From: Phoronis ovalis
Lineage: Eukaryota; Phoronida; Phoronidae
Assembly: GCA_028565635.1 (NCBI GenBank)
Contig: JAOXYB010062212.1
Span: forward strand, 1 to 10,578
DNA: 10,578 nucleotides
Reading direction: 5' to 3'
Under the pieces are notes generated by a model. It was not told where the DNA came from, searched no databases, and worked only from the letters and a program-made list of their open reading frames with translations. Below are positions 1 through 7,586 of the stretch, one piece after another. The position numbers and the translations under genes were made by a program. The number at the start of each line of letters is the position of its first letter. Position 1 is the stretch's first letter.

Positions 1-764
1 ATAATTTTATTATACAACACCAAGGCACTCAGCATAACATACCACATGATCATAACCCTGTTGTGCAAGTTTTTTTTGATAAAAATACAAAAACCTTGCA
101 TGTGATTTGATCATTTTTGAAACTATGTTTTCATTCTAAACAGTGTGGAAGTTCAAGCCTATAGTACTGAACAGTCACACATATAACATGAATAGGTCCT
201 CCACATAGGGGTATCAGGTTGCACATTACGTTGGATATGTCCGAGCACAAAAGGGCCAGGTCAGGAATGGCTCGAGTCAGGCTGGCCAGGTGGAAACACA
301 TGTTACATAGGTAGTACACTTATTTTATATTCTTATAATACCTGACACAGTATTTTCTGCAAACTACACAATAGACATAATAATAAAGAATCAGAATTAA
401 ATAATCACAAATACTATGTGAAGTGCTACTGCATGTACATGCACCAGCATATGCAGCTGATGATTATTTTACGGTTCCGGAATTCTAACTCCATATTTAC
501 TGGTTACAGCTGTATGCTAAAAATAATTGTGGATGGACATAATAATGATGGAAATAAATAGTTGAATTAATGTGTAATGAAAAACTGGACAGTGTTACAA
601 ATATTATTTTGTTTATATTTTACTGTTCTATTTTGATTATATGGAATCTTCATTTAATGCCAGTCTATCTGCAAGTAACCTTACCAGTTCATATTTGTAC
701 AAATTGTAACATAATATTTTGTATACGATTTCAGATATTCAGTACGCTTAAAAAAAAAATCAAT
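1..764. other. No gene recognised
   Basis: AT-rich sequence with stops in all frames. Two open frames of 62 and 71 codons have no domain features. A perfect 12-base palindrome gcatgtacatgc lies at 431-442. Confidence 0.6.
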
Positions 765-830
765 GGCCGGCCGTCGGGCGGTTAATGCTTCAAGGCCGGC
801 AGCAGACCGATTCGGGCCGGTTAGAAAATG
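765..830. other. GC-rich, CG-containing patch
   Basis: A sharply GC-rich stretch (ggccggccgtcgggcggtta, then ggccggcagcagaccg, then cgggccgg) follows a run of A and sits in otherwise AT-rich DNA. It contains GGCCGG several times. No open frame, promoter or known element could be supported. A similar patch in the opposite orientation is at 4245-4330. Confidence 0.5.
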
Positions 831-1941
831 ACCGTTTCGTAATCCCTAAAGTTGGACTTGTTTGTAAATTATTAAATTTGCCTTAGCTCCAATGTATACG
901 GGCCCAATGTATGAAGCTCCGGTGTGTTCGGGGATGTTCATCGAAGTTTAACCAACTATTAAAAATATCGATTTTTCATGGATTAACCTATCATGCTGCC
1001 TGTTAAATATTGTATTTATCATGTAGTGATCTATAATTTTATCACTTGTTATTATGAACCGGTCATGTAGTTCAAATATCATAAATTTAATTTGGTTAAA
1101 CTCAAAATATCAAGCTTATGACTTTCTGTTTTAAAATTATCCTGGGTACCCCATGACCCTTGAGTTCACGGAATTCACTCTGCAATATTAAAGTAATTAT
1201 TTTTCTTGTTTCCTTGGATTACATGCCGTAACTTATTTATTGTCTACACAAATGTGCTGGCTCGGCATTAATAGCTGCAGTATATTGTTTAGTATTTCAG
1301 TATCGGCACTCGGGCCAAGTCAAAACCACGACAAACATTCTAATAAAGTACACGTTTGGGTAGGGAACAGTACAAAGGGCCACCAATGTTACAATTATGG
1401 ACAGGAAACATGGACCACCATTTATATTTTGAGATATTGAACATTACATTGAAGATAAAGAGATGGCAAAGTTGTCATACATTTATGCTTACAAATTCAA
1501 CATGTACTTGTAATTATGTAATTGACCCTAGCTATTATCTTATTAATTCTACCTGTACCCATATAATATCCTTCTTGGGCCTTCTTAGCAACTAGTTAAT
1601 AAATTATGAACAATTTATCAAACGATTTTGAGAGTCATCCTATTACGCTGCTTAAATTAACTATTTGGGCGAAAGGAATTGCGTATTATGAATATGAAGC
1701 ATATATGTTTTAGAAGTATAGTTCCATTGATCAAAATAATAAATTAAAGACATATATAGTTATCAAATTTATGTCATTGTTCATTACATTTCATTAGCAA
1801 AAAAGTGTTAAATAATTGTTTTCATTGTCTTTTAAAAAGAATATAAGTACAACTGCTTGTAAAAAATTACTGGTTATTAATAAATAGAAATCCTGGTGGG
1901 TTGTAACTTGACCTTCAAAAGGCATGCTTTGTTAGTATAAT
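831..1941. other. No gene recognised
   Basis: AT-rich DNA. Overlapping open frames at 1240-1440 and 1356-1595 look like chance. A small direct repeat of ccaatgtat occurs near 890-915. Confidence 0.6.
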
Positions 1942-2058
1942 ACTTCCTGTTGGAATATGCTCCTACAAAATGTTGATAACGACAAATATTTAAAAAAAAA
2001 CTTCCTGTAGGAATATGCTCCTATAAAATGTTAATTACGAGCAATATTTAAGAAAACA
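1942..2058. repeat. Two-copy tandem repeat, 58-bp period
   Basis: cttcctgttggaatatgctc at 1943 recurs as cttcctgtaggaatatgctc at 2001. Each is followed by ctayaaaatgtt, a short variable stretch and caatattta or caaatattta with an A-rich end. No coding frame or known family is apparent. Confidence 0.85.
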
Positions 2059-2144
2059 GCGGTGCTGATATAAAAGCTGTGGCGCAGAGCTTGATCATGG
2101 AGAACACTCAAATGACACACACATACAGTCACTTTCAATGATAG

Positions 2145-2367
2145 TTCCTCCCGGGACTCATTCTTACCTAATTTCAAAGACATTTTGTACAGTCTTTCCT
2201 ATAAATTTAATAAAACACGAATGCAAAACATTTCCCATTCTTAAATTCCCTAATACTAAAATCTCTTCCCCCCCCGGGAGTCATTCTTACCTAATTTCAA
2301 AGACATTTTGTACAATCTTTGCTATAACTTCAATAAAACATGAATGGCAAAACATTTCCCTTTCTTA
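2145..2367. repeat. Two-copy tandem repeat, 123-bp period
   Basis: tcattcttacctaatttcaa followed by agacattttgtaca begins at 2158 and again at 2281. Both copies are preceded by CCCGGG and followed by an aataaaacayga word and aaaacatttccc. The period is a multiple of three, so a plus-strand open frame (2138-2368) shows a repeated SYLISKTFCT peptide, but this follows from the repeat and is not evidence of a gene. On the minus strand each copy holds GGTAAGAATGA, which looks like a splice donor. Confidence 0.85.
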
Positions 2368-3381
2368 AATTCTCTCCATATAAACATTTACATAATAGCT
2401 AGATGACTAACCTTAAAATTAATTTTTATCCACAAAGAAAAGCAGTCTTACATTTATTCTCCAAGAAAACATCCCACATTTTCTTGAGCAGAATCCAGAT
2501 CTTTAGTTAACCAAATATAAGCAGTTCCTCATTTATGAGGATCTAAGCAATGAACTTACCTTAAAAAGATATCCAAATGTTAGATTTCATACAATCCAGA
2601 TAATTATTAGTTCAAGGTTTAAAATGTTGTTTTTCTATATATTGAGATTTATCCTTTAGCTGACATAACCTAATTTAACTTAACTTTTATAGAGAATGCT
2701 CAAAATGCTGAGTTGACACTTGTGACTCATTCAACTATTACCAAATTCTTTTAAATTAGACACTTATAAATACAATTTATAAATAAAGAGATTTCACAAC
2801 TGGTTGAAATAAGATTCTATTAATTTGAACCCCAACACATCATATTACAGCACTACTGTCCAAGGCCCAGGGATTGCCACTCCAGAATTAAATCTACCTA
2901 AACTTTAATTACATATAACTTTTTAATGAAGGCTCAAACAAAAAAATCAAATAGATACTTATTTCTCATCTATTACCGCATAAAACTACTTATTCTACAT
3001 TTCTGGATGTTATCGTTACAGACAAGATACATTTCAAAAGATTAACGTAAATTTATAATTATTTCTAAAAGTATGGGACCATTTAAACCTTACATACTTT
3101 AAAAATAACTACGTTCTTTACACGCACTCACAATATTTACAAATAAAAAAATCGCACTAATTAAAAAGAACTAATCATACATTTACCAAAATATCGTTAT
3201 TGGCTTATTTCTTCAAAACTACATATCACAATTGAAAATCACATTAGATATATTTCCCTTTCTACTTAATATTCTTAGTGCAGGCACTTTTTTTCATCCT
3301 TGAACAATTATTATTAGCTAAAAAAGTGAAATTCCTACATTTTGCTCTTTGTTTACATTGCCACGCCAAGGACTATAGCAA
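2368..3381. other. No gene recognised
   Basis: Very AT-rich sequence with no open frame of note. A donor-like AAGGTAAGT word lies on the minus strand near 2557, but the sequence upstream of it is closed in all frames. Confidence 0.6.
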
Positions 3382-3415
3382 TGCTGCATATCCTATAAGG
3401 ATAGGATAAGCAGCA
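3382..3415. repeat. Strong inverted repeat (15-bp arms, 4-base loop)
   Basis: TGCTGCATATCCTAT (3382-3396), then AAGG, then ATAGGATAAGCAGCA (3401-3415). Fourteen of 15 positions pair. It stands alone in AT-rich sequence with no gene beside it. It could be a folded RNA element, a transposon end or chance. Confidence 0.75.
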
Positions 3416-4244
3416 AAAATGGAACATTGCATCTATTGGGGAACACTATAACGTATTTTAAAATTCTTCATGCTTGTCAAACCGTACATTGGGTGTTTTA
3501 TTTGTTTGTCAATGAATAATAACATTGTTTCTTAACTTTTACAGTACTTAATTCGGCAAATGCAACTTTCTATTTTAAAGGTGCTATTAACCTTTTATCC
3601 CATTTAATAAATCTAGTACCCATATAACATCTTTCATCTTTCGTAACGCTTCGATATTAAACAAAATAGTTCTCAAAAAACAAATATTGAATTTGTTAGT
3701 GAAAAGTAGTACTTTAAAATTCTTTGTGATTGCCCAAACTGTGAATTAAGCTTAATTATTAATCAGTTGATACATTGTTACGTAACTGTGCGGTATAACG
3801 ACTACAAACATACAAGCCACGATGAGCAAGTGTTCATGCAAGAAAAAGGGGTCAACTGGTGGAAGACGCCCGCGGAGTCTCCTGACGCTAATCCGATTTA
3901 GAACGTTTGTGTTCATATATTAAAAAAAAAAATTTAAATTAAACTGATATCAATGAGACTATTTTATTTTCTCCTTAGTTAATTTAGTATAAAACAATAT
4001 ACATGTAATATAACCATTAAGATTCATTTACGTATTTTAATTACAATTCCAATTTAACATTTTTTTCTGCGGTCTGCTGTTCTAGTATATCACTGACGGA
4101 TCTGCTATAACAATCACGTGAAACACACTGATACGACCCGAACCTTGATGATTTCTTATCTGTGAAAATCGTACATTTCTTTTCCATGAAATCAGCTCAG
4201 CGGGATTGTTTCAAAACAATGGATTACGATAAATTACTAACCAG
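3416..4244. other. No gene recognised apart from the short frame at 3822
   Basis: AT-rich flanks surround a slightly GC-rich interval near 3840-3905. Nothing else could be assigned. Confidence 0.55.
3822..3923 (+). other. Short GC-rich open frame, 33 codons, unsupported as a gene
   Basis: An ATG in fair context (ccacgATGA) opens a basic peptide starting MSKCSCKKKGSTGGRRPRSL and closing at TAA just before a run of eleven A. The GC content is higher than in its flanks, and the trailing A run could suggest a retroposed fragment. No family was recognised and length alone does not support a gene. Confidence 0.2.
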
Positions 4245-4330
4245 CTCTACACGTACCGGCCCAGCCTACTACCGGCCCTGCCCGGCCTAGGGTTCTGGAA
4301 AACGGATTATCAAACGACCCGTCCCCGGAC
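4245..4330. other. Second GC-rich patch, inverted relative to 765-830
   Basis: The stretch ccggcccagcctactaccgg followed by ccctgcccggcctagg holds the same GGCCGG-type words as 765-830 but on the other strand. An 84-codon minus-strand open frame ends in it but shows no domain or codon signature. Its role is unknown. Confidence 0.45.
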
Positions 4331-5309
4331 CTCGTTGATATTTTTTAGGTGTATTGTCAGCCTGCAGCTTATTATTACATATAACTATGATTGTAGAAAT
4401 GCTCAATAAATATCTGGGAGTCTGAAATATTGTTTTATTATATATACTAGCTACAGTATAACTTGAATTGAACATATAACAATAACATTTTTTTAAACTT
4501 TCATACAAGTCATATCCCTGGACAATCTCAAGAATCACCATTTTAGTGTTAAGCTAAGCCATGCACATCGAGTCATGTCTATAAGAGGCAATTAAGAAAT
4601 TATCATATTTTGCTAATTACAAAATAAAATTCTGCGTAATCAGAAACAAACTAGTATTATGTAAAAAATCAAAATACCAAGCAGCACATGCATTTATCAC
4701 TAAACAATGTGCTCATAGTAGGTCGGCAATGATGGTCTTATTTGTTACAACCCTTTATTTATTAGCTGTATAATACTGCTAACAGAAACGTGGTCCTGAC
4801 CTCAACACAATGTTACAAAAACATTTCTTGAATCTTGGAAACTACGAAAGCTGATAACTTTCTGAGTACAAATATTAGTTAATTTATATGTTTAAAGCCA
4901 AACATTTGGATGCAATTTGCAACAAATAATAAGTCTAGCCAGAGGACAGTTATACAATGGTGATTACATTTATGAGATAAAAGCTAAAATCATTTTAGAT
5001 TTTGAACTTTATCCGGAGCAAAATCGATGATTCGCATTAAATGTAATATAAACAGCTGGGTGTAATGATCCCATTTTTACTAAATGCATGATGATTAACA
5101 ATTGCATTTCACAAATTTTTACTATTAGATGCTGAGAACAAATGATTTAGATAACTACCTTTTTTAATACAATTTACAACTGTTTTTGATTCTGTAACTA
5201 CTAACCTAACATACAGATGTTTCACCTCTGTGACATTGATGAATAAAGTAGATTTTTGATGATTTCTGGTAGCATTTATCACACTAATCACAACCTAAAT
5301 AGCACTTAC
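4331..5309. other. No gene recognised; downstream of the ankyrin exons in transcript sense
   Basis: AT-rich sequence in which a further exon or the 3' end of the ankyrin gene might be expected. No additional ankyrin-like segment or clear terminal exon could be found. A 60-codon minus-strand frame at 5109-5291 shows no family features. Confidence 0.55.
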
Positions 5310-5441
5310 TTTATTCCTTATGATGATGGCAGCACCTTTATATATGCAATAACGATTTAACAATATCGTCATTGCCTTCTCTGGCTGCTTTAAGCAAAGG
5401 TGTTTCCATATCTAAACTAAACAGTTGATGTCAGTTTTGGC
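5310..5441 (-). pseudogene. Broken third copy of the ankyrin exon, 5'-truncated and frameshifted
   Basis: Reading down from 5441, the sequence matches the last part of the two intact exons, but with damage. AKTDINCL is followed by an in-frame TAG and a one-base loss before the ETPL segment. The matching segment then continues as LLKAAREGNDDIVKSLL. About four extra bases plus a TAA follow before the conserved end GAAIIIRNK. The donor GTAAGT survives at 5309, but the whole 5' half including the TALH repeat is missing. Only about 40 bp separate it from the donor of the 190-codon exon, too short for a usual intron. It is best read as a decayed duplicate rather than a used exon. Confidence 0.8.
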
Positions 5442-5483
5442 TGTGTTTACACTAATACGTTTATCTCCTACCTAAATACTTAC

Positions 5484-5965
5484 TTTGTTCCTTATCATGG
5501 CATCAGCACCTGCATTTAATAACAATTCAACCACTGCTTCACTGCCTTTTCTGGCTGCTTTATGCAGAGGTGTTTCCAAGTCTTCATCTAAACTGTTGAT
5601 GTCAGCTTTGGCTTCAAGTAAGTATGCAACAATTTCTGTAGATCTGTCTCTATAAGCCCATAGAGCACTCTTACCAGTTATAACTGCTACTGCTGCTACT
5701 ACTGCTGCTACTACTGCTACTGCTGGTGCTGCTACTGCTGGTGCTACTACTATTGCTACTGCTGGTTCTGGTGCTGCTGCTGATATTCCTGCTGCTACTG
5801 CTCCTGCTGGCATTGCTGGTGCTAATCTTCCTGCTCCTATTGCTACTACTGCTGTTATTGCTGTTAATCTTACTCCTCCTACTGCTACTGCTGGTGCTGC
5901 TGTTATTGCTGGTGCTGTTGTTGCTGATCTTACTGCTACTACTGCTACTGCTGCTGCTGCTATTA

Positions 5966-6001
<36 letters not shown>

Positions 6002-6053
6002 CTGCTGCTGTTGTTGCTGCTGCTGCTGCAAGATGGAGAGCTGTTTGTCCAGA
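5484..6053 (-). CDS. Internal ankyrin-repeat exon with a 116-triplet Ala-rich expansion (190 codons)
   Basis: This is a paralogue of the exon at 8314-8541, also phase 0 at both ends. The acceptor is TTTTGTAG just before TCT at 6053, and the donor GTAAGTATTTAGGTAGGA begins at 5483. It opens SGQTALHLAAAA and closes with the shared end, including RDRSTEIVAYLLEAKADINS, DLETPLHKAARKGSEAVVEL and GADAMIRNK. Between residues about 11 and 126 lies a low-complexity stretch of Ala, Val, Thr, Ile, Pro and Gly with a few Arg, Leu, Ser, one Glu and one Met, encoded almost only by NNA codons. The whole 570 nt is open, and removing the insert leaves an exon of the same length as its paralogue. The insert sits in the first repeat just after the first helix, so that repeat would be interrupted while the second (ETPLH near residue 160) is intact. 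The acceptor pyrimidine tract is weaker than in the sister exon. The exon may be used, alternatively spliced, or dying. The ankyrin identity is firm; function of the long form is unknown. Confidence 0.75.
5683..6030 (-). repeat. Imperfect trinucleotide repeat (GCA/TGC type), 116 triplets, inside the ankyrin exon
   Basis: On the plus strand the tract reads as 116 consecutive NNT triplets. By hand count: 52 gct, 21 act, 12 gtt, 8 att, 7 ggt, 6 cct, 3 ctt, 2 aat, 2 gat, one tct, one ggc and a final gca. In the exon's minus-strand frame these are codons ending in A (Ala, Val, Thr, Ile, Pro, Gly, Arg, Leu, Ser, Glu). The part nearest 6030 is purest and has a higher-order unit of three gct followed by two gtt, repeated about three times (5977-6021), a sign of recent unit duplication. 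The part nearest 5683 is more diverged. No insertion or deletion breaks the triplet register. Confidence 0.95.
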
Positions 6054-6118
6054 CTACAAAACATGCAATCATTGAACCATATTATCATTTACTTAAATAT
6101 CAAAATATCTTACTTTCA

Positions 6119-6250
6119 AAACTCAAATCATGCGACAATAAATATTTTGAAAGGTTTGCTGTACAAGGAATAACTTTAAAATTTGCAGAATGATTTGATG
6201 AAATAATAAGTTAACCAATTGAACCTCATTTTTACATTTTTATGTCCATC
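6119..6250. repeat. Duplicated intron block upstream of the exon, paralogous to about 7905-8040
   Basis: gcgacaataaatattttgaa followed by aggtttgctgtacaagg matches gtgacaatgaatatgttgaa followed by aagtttactgtacatgc at 7917. A following atttgatgaaataataa segment matches attttgacaaaataacaaa. In the 6053 copy this block lies about 70 bp upstream of the exon in transcript terms. The second copy therefore predicts a lost exon below about 7840, where only a faint aagatgg-like match near 7743 can be seen. Confidence 0.55.
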
Positions 6251-6415
6251 ATATTCCAGATGCTGGATCTAACATAATACTCCCTAGTGGCATTATCTTG
6301 AAATGTATTTCTGGCCATTTTATCCAATCAAGTGGGTTTCTGACCAATCAGGCAACAGCACGTGGCACTAATCATCCTATCTACCAGTGCATTTATTTCT
6401 ACTCAAAACATTTAA

Positions 6416-6470
6416 TTTATTCTTAATGTTGGTATCAGTACCTACATTTTATAACAATTCAACTTTTGAT
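6416..6470 (-). pseudogene. Remnant of the ankyrin exon 3' end (copy with lost donor)
   Basis: Plus-strand words ggtatcagtacctac and ataacaattcaac align with ggcatcagcacctgc and ataacaattcaac at the 3' end of the exon at 5484-6053. Read on the minus strand the fragment resembles VELL followed by a stop, then a GTDTNIK-like tail. The position matching the donor GT has become TT (AATAAATTAAATG), so the splice site is gone. Nothing upstream in this copy keeps an ankyrin frame. Confidence 0.7.
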
Positions 6471-6564
6471 TTCTAAATACTAATTAATAATTTAACAAAA
6501 ACAATACAAACAGTGCAACAATAAAATAAAATTCATCTGTCCTTCTTCTAACTTCTGTCCAGCC

Positions 6565-6615
6565 CGACATTAAAATAGAGCATCTGCTTTCAATAACATT
6601 TCAACTCTTGATATA
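6565..6615 (-). pseudogene. Remnant of the ankyrin exon 3' end, in tandem unit A
   Basis: The stretch gcatctgctttcaataaca at 6580 and the bases after it match the exon end gcacctgcatttaataaca; about 22 of 27 positions agree over 6580-6606. The minus-strand reading gives VEMLLKADAL, which resembles the VELLLNAGAD of the intact exon. It is a short relic with no splice sites and no surrounding open frame. Confidence 0.6.
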
Positions 6616-6740
6616 CTGAACACAAATAAAAGAAACTACATGTATATGTGGCAATAAAATTCAATTTGGCATCATGTCCTTCTTCTAACTTGTGTAGGGC
6701 TAATACAAAATAGACATTTCTTCTAACTTCTGTCCAGCCC

Positions 6741-6790
6741 CGCCATTAAAATAGAGCATCTGCTTTCAATAACATTTCAACTCTTGATAT
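6741..6790 (-). pseudogene. Remnant of the ankyrin exon 3' end, in tandem unit B
   Basis: This is the same fragment as at 6565-6615, carried along in a later 176-bp tandem duplication (gcatctgctttcaataaca now at 6756). The two relics are almost identical to each other, much closer than either is to the intact exons. The duplication therefore happened after the exon copy had already decayed. Confidence 0.6.
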
Positions 6791-6834
6791 ACAGAACACA
6801 AATAATAGAAACTATATGTGGCAATAAAATAAAC

Positions 6835-7046
6835 TTCAATTTGGCATCATGTCCTTCTTCTAACTTGTGTTGGGCTAACACCAAAATAAAGATCCAATCA
6901 TTTGTTAATAATAAAAAATAAAATATAATTATTAGAAGCTCCTTCACCCAGTCAATGAGGGTTCTGATCAATTTCTCAACAAGAAGATGTGCCTCCTTCC
7001 ACCAAAACAGTCTGTTTATTTTCTACACAAAACAAGTGGGTGTATT
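6835..7046. repeat. Duplicated intron block, paralogous to about 8118-8313
   Basis: gcatcatgtccttcttctaa, cttgtgttgggctaacacca and aaataaagatccaatcattt here match gcatcatgtcttcattttaa, cttgtgtttggtttacacca and aaatagagatctaatcattt from 8130 on. Further along, a ttctg-atcaatttctcaacaag segment matches ttctggccagttactcaatag. A third weaker match lies near 6330-6360 (tctgaccaatcaggcaacag). In each case the block leads into the 3' end of an intact or relic ankyrin exon, so intron and exon were duplicated as one cassette. Confidence 0.65.
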
Positions 7047-7097
7047 GTTATTCCTATAGTCTTGGCATCAGCATCTTTATATATTCTATTAAAATAA
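7047..7097 (-). pseudogene. Remnant of the ankyrin exon 3' end next to the LTR insertion
   Basis: The plus-strand stretch gttattcctatagtcttggc followed by atcagcatctttata aligns with the exon end ttattcattatgctgacatc followed by ggcacctttatcc at 8316-8348. The minus-strand reading gives YIKDADAKTIGI, comparable to LLDKGADVSIMN. The preceding intron-like sequence (6835-7046) also matches the intron flanking the intact exon at 8314, so this is a truncated cassette. The rest of the exon is not found. Confidence 0.6.
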
Positions 7098-7362
7098 AAT
7101 TTTTCTTACTTCAAACAAACCATGAATCCACGTTAAAATACATTATTGAGCTCCATATTGTGAAGCTAGCTAAACTTGCCAATTAACAAGGTATTGTAAC
7201 TGTATGCTCTTATTAATGTTAAAAAATATATTAATTAAATACAAAATTAAAAACTTCAACATGTTATTGTTTTTTTTTTATACCAATCCAGGCACATAGT
7301 GTAATGTCCTACGTCCTCGGGCCTTGTTAGGTCTGCACCCAAAATGAGGCTCGGGAGAGCGA

Positions 7363-7368
7363 TATAAA
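7363..7368 (+). promoter_or_regulatory. TATA box of the LTR
   Basis: TATAAA inside gcgatataaattgg, placed 63 bp into the LTR, fits a U3 core promoter. It would drive transcription on the plus strand, against the ankyrin gene. Confidence 0.55.
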
Positions 7369-7428
7369 TTGGAGATTATCGAATGCTCGCTCTCTCCTGT
7401 AGCTGACAGCCAACTGTGAAGACGTGTC

Positions 7429-7434
7429 AATAAA
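7429..7434 (+). terminator. Polyadenylation signal of the LTR
   Basis: AATAAA inside gtcaataaaagctcttcg lies 66 bp downstream of the TATA box on the same strand, as expected for the R region of a compact LTR. It is in the wrong orientation to end the ankyrin transcript. Confidence 0.5.
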
Positions 7435-7483
7435 AGCTCTTCGTTTCGACAACTCGTGATCTCTTTCAACCACGCTACCCACA

Positions 7484-7586
7484 TTACAAATTAGAGAGTC
7501 GTCACAAGCCGGTACAATTGGCAACGTCGCGCCTCTGAACTGACACTACAAATTGGCGACAACGTCGCCTTCTCCGCACATTACAA
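7484..7586 (+). repeat. Degenerate 29-35 bp tandem repeats at the LTR 3' end
   Basis: Successive units begin with tacaaattag (about 7485), tacaattggcaacgtcgc (7513), tacaaattggcgacaacgtc (7547) and tacaatag (about 7582). The second and third units share ttggc-aacgtcgc and are clearly related. The repeated TACAA is also how the LTR ends, so the element's true right end has apparently been copied inward. Confidence 0.55.

Larger units (their letters stand above)
6541..6892. repeat. Tandem duplication, period 176 bp, two units
   Basis: Unit A (about 6541-6716) and unit B (about 6717-6892) share long near-identical segments. Examples are ttctaacttctgtccagccc, ttaaaatagagcatctgctt, tatgtggcaataaaat and ttggcatcatgtccttcttc; the last starts at 6665 and 6841, exactly 176 apart. 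A nested ccttcttctaactt word begins near 6541, 6678 and 6853 (with a variant near 6717). High identity suggests this is the youngest duplication in the array. Confidence 0.85.
7300..7585 (+). mobile_element. Probable solo LTR of a retrotransposon (286 bp) with ATAG target duplication
   Basis: The element starts TGTAATG and ends CATTACA, a 7-bp inverted terminal match of the TG...CA type standard for LTRs. It is flanked on both sides by ATAG (7296-7299 and 7586-7589), consistent with a 4-bp target-site duplication. In plus orientation it has a TATA box (7363-7368) and, 66 bp further, an AATAAA (7429-7434), the expected U3-R-U5 order. It is visibly richer in CG dinucleotides than its surroundings. 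No gag, pol or second LTR is present, so it is likely a solo LTR left by recombination. It is antisense to the ankyrin gene and lies in the intron between the two intact exons. The superfamily is not proven; the short LTR and 4-bp duplication would suit a Ty3-like element. An alternative right end is CATTACA at 7482-7488, but that boundary has no matching flank. Confidence 0.75.

Noticed and set aside
2138-2368. 76-codon plus-strand frame with a repeated SYLISKTFCT peptide
   Set aside because: The repetition is explained by the 123-bp DNA duplication whose period is a multiple of three.
4287-4541. 84-codon minus-strand frame ending in a GC-rich patch
   Set aside because: The residue composition is that of translated AT-rich noncoding DNA, with no motif and no convincing splice context.
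5671-6072. 133-codon minus-strand frame rich in Ser and Asn
   Set aside because: It is the same tract in another frame (AGC/AAC codons). It lacks the ankyrin residues that the alanine frame carries on both sides.
5726-6193. 155-codon plus-strand open frame rich in leucine
   Set aside because: It is the antisense reading of the triplet tract (CTG-type codons). The flanking exon homology and splice sites are on the minus strand.
6541-6892. Possible CRISPR-like array
   Set aside because: There are only two long units, with no short repeat and spacer alternation, in an animal-like intron.
7278-7524. Minus-strand open frames of 65-68 codons
   Set aside because: They lie inside the LTR and are by-products of its GC-rich sequence.
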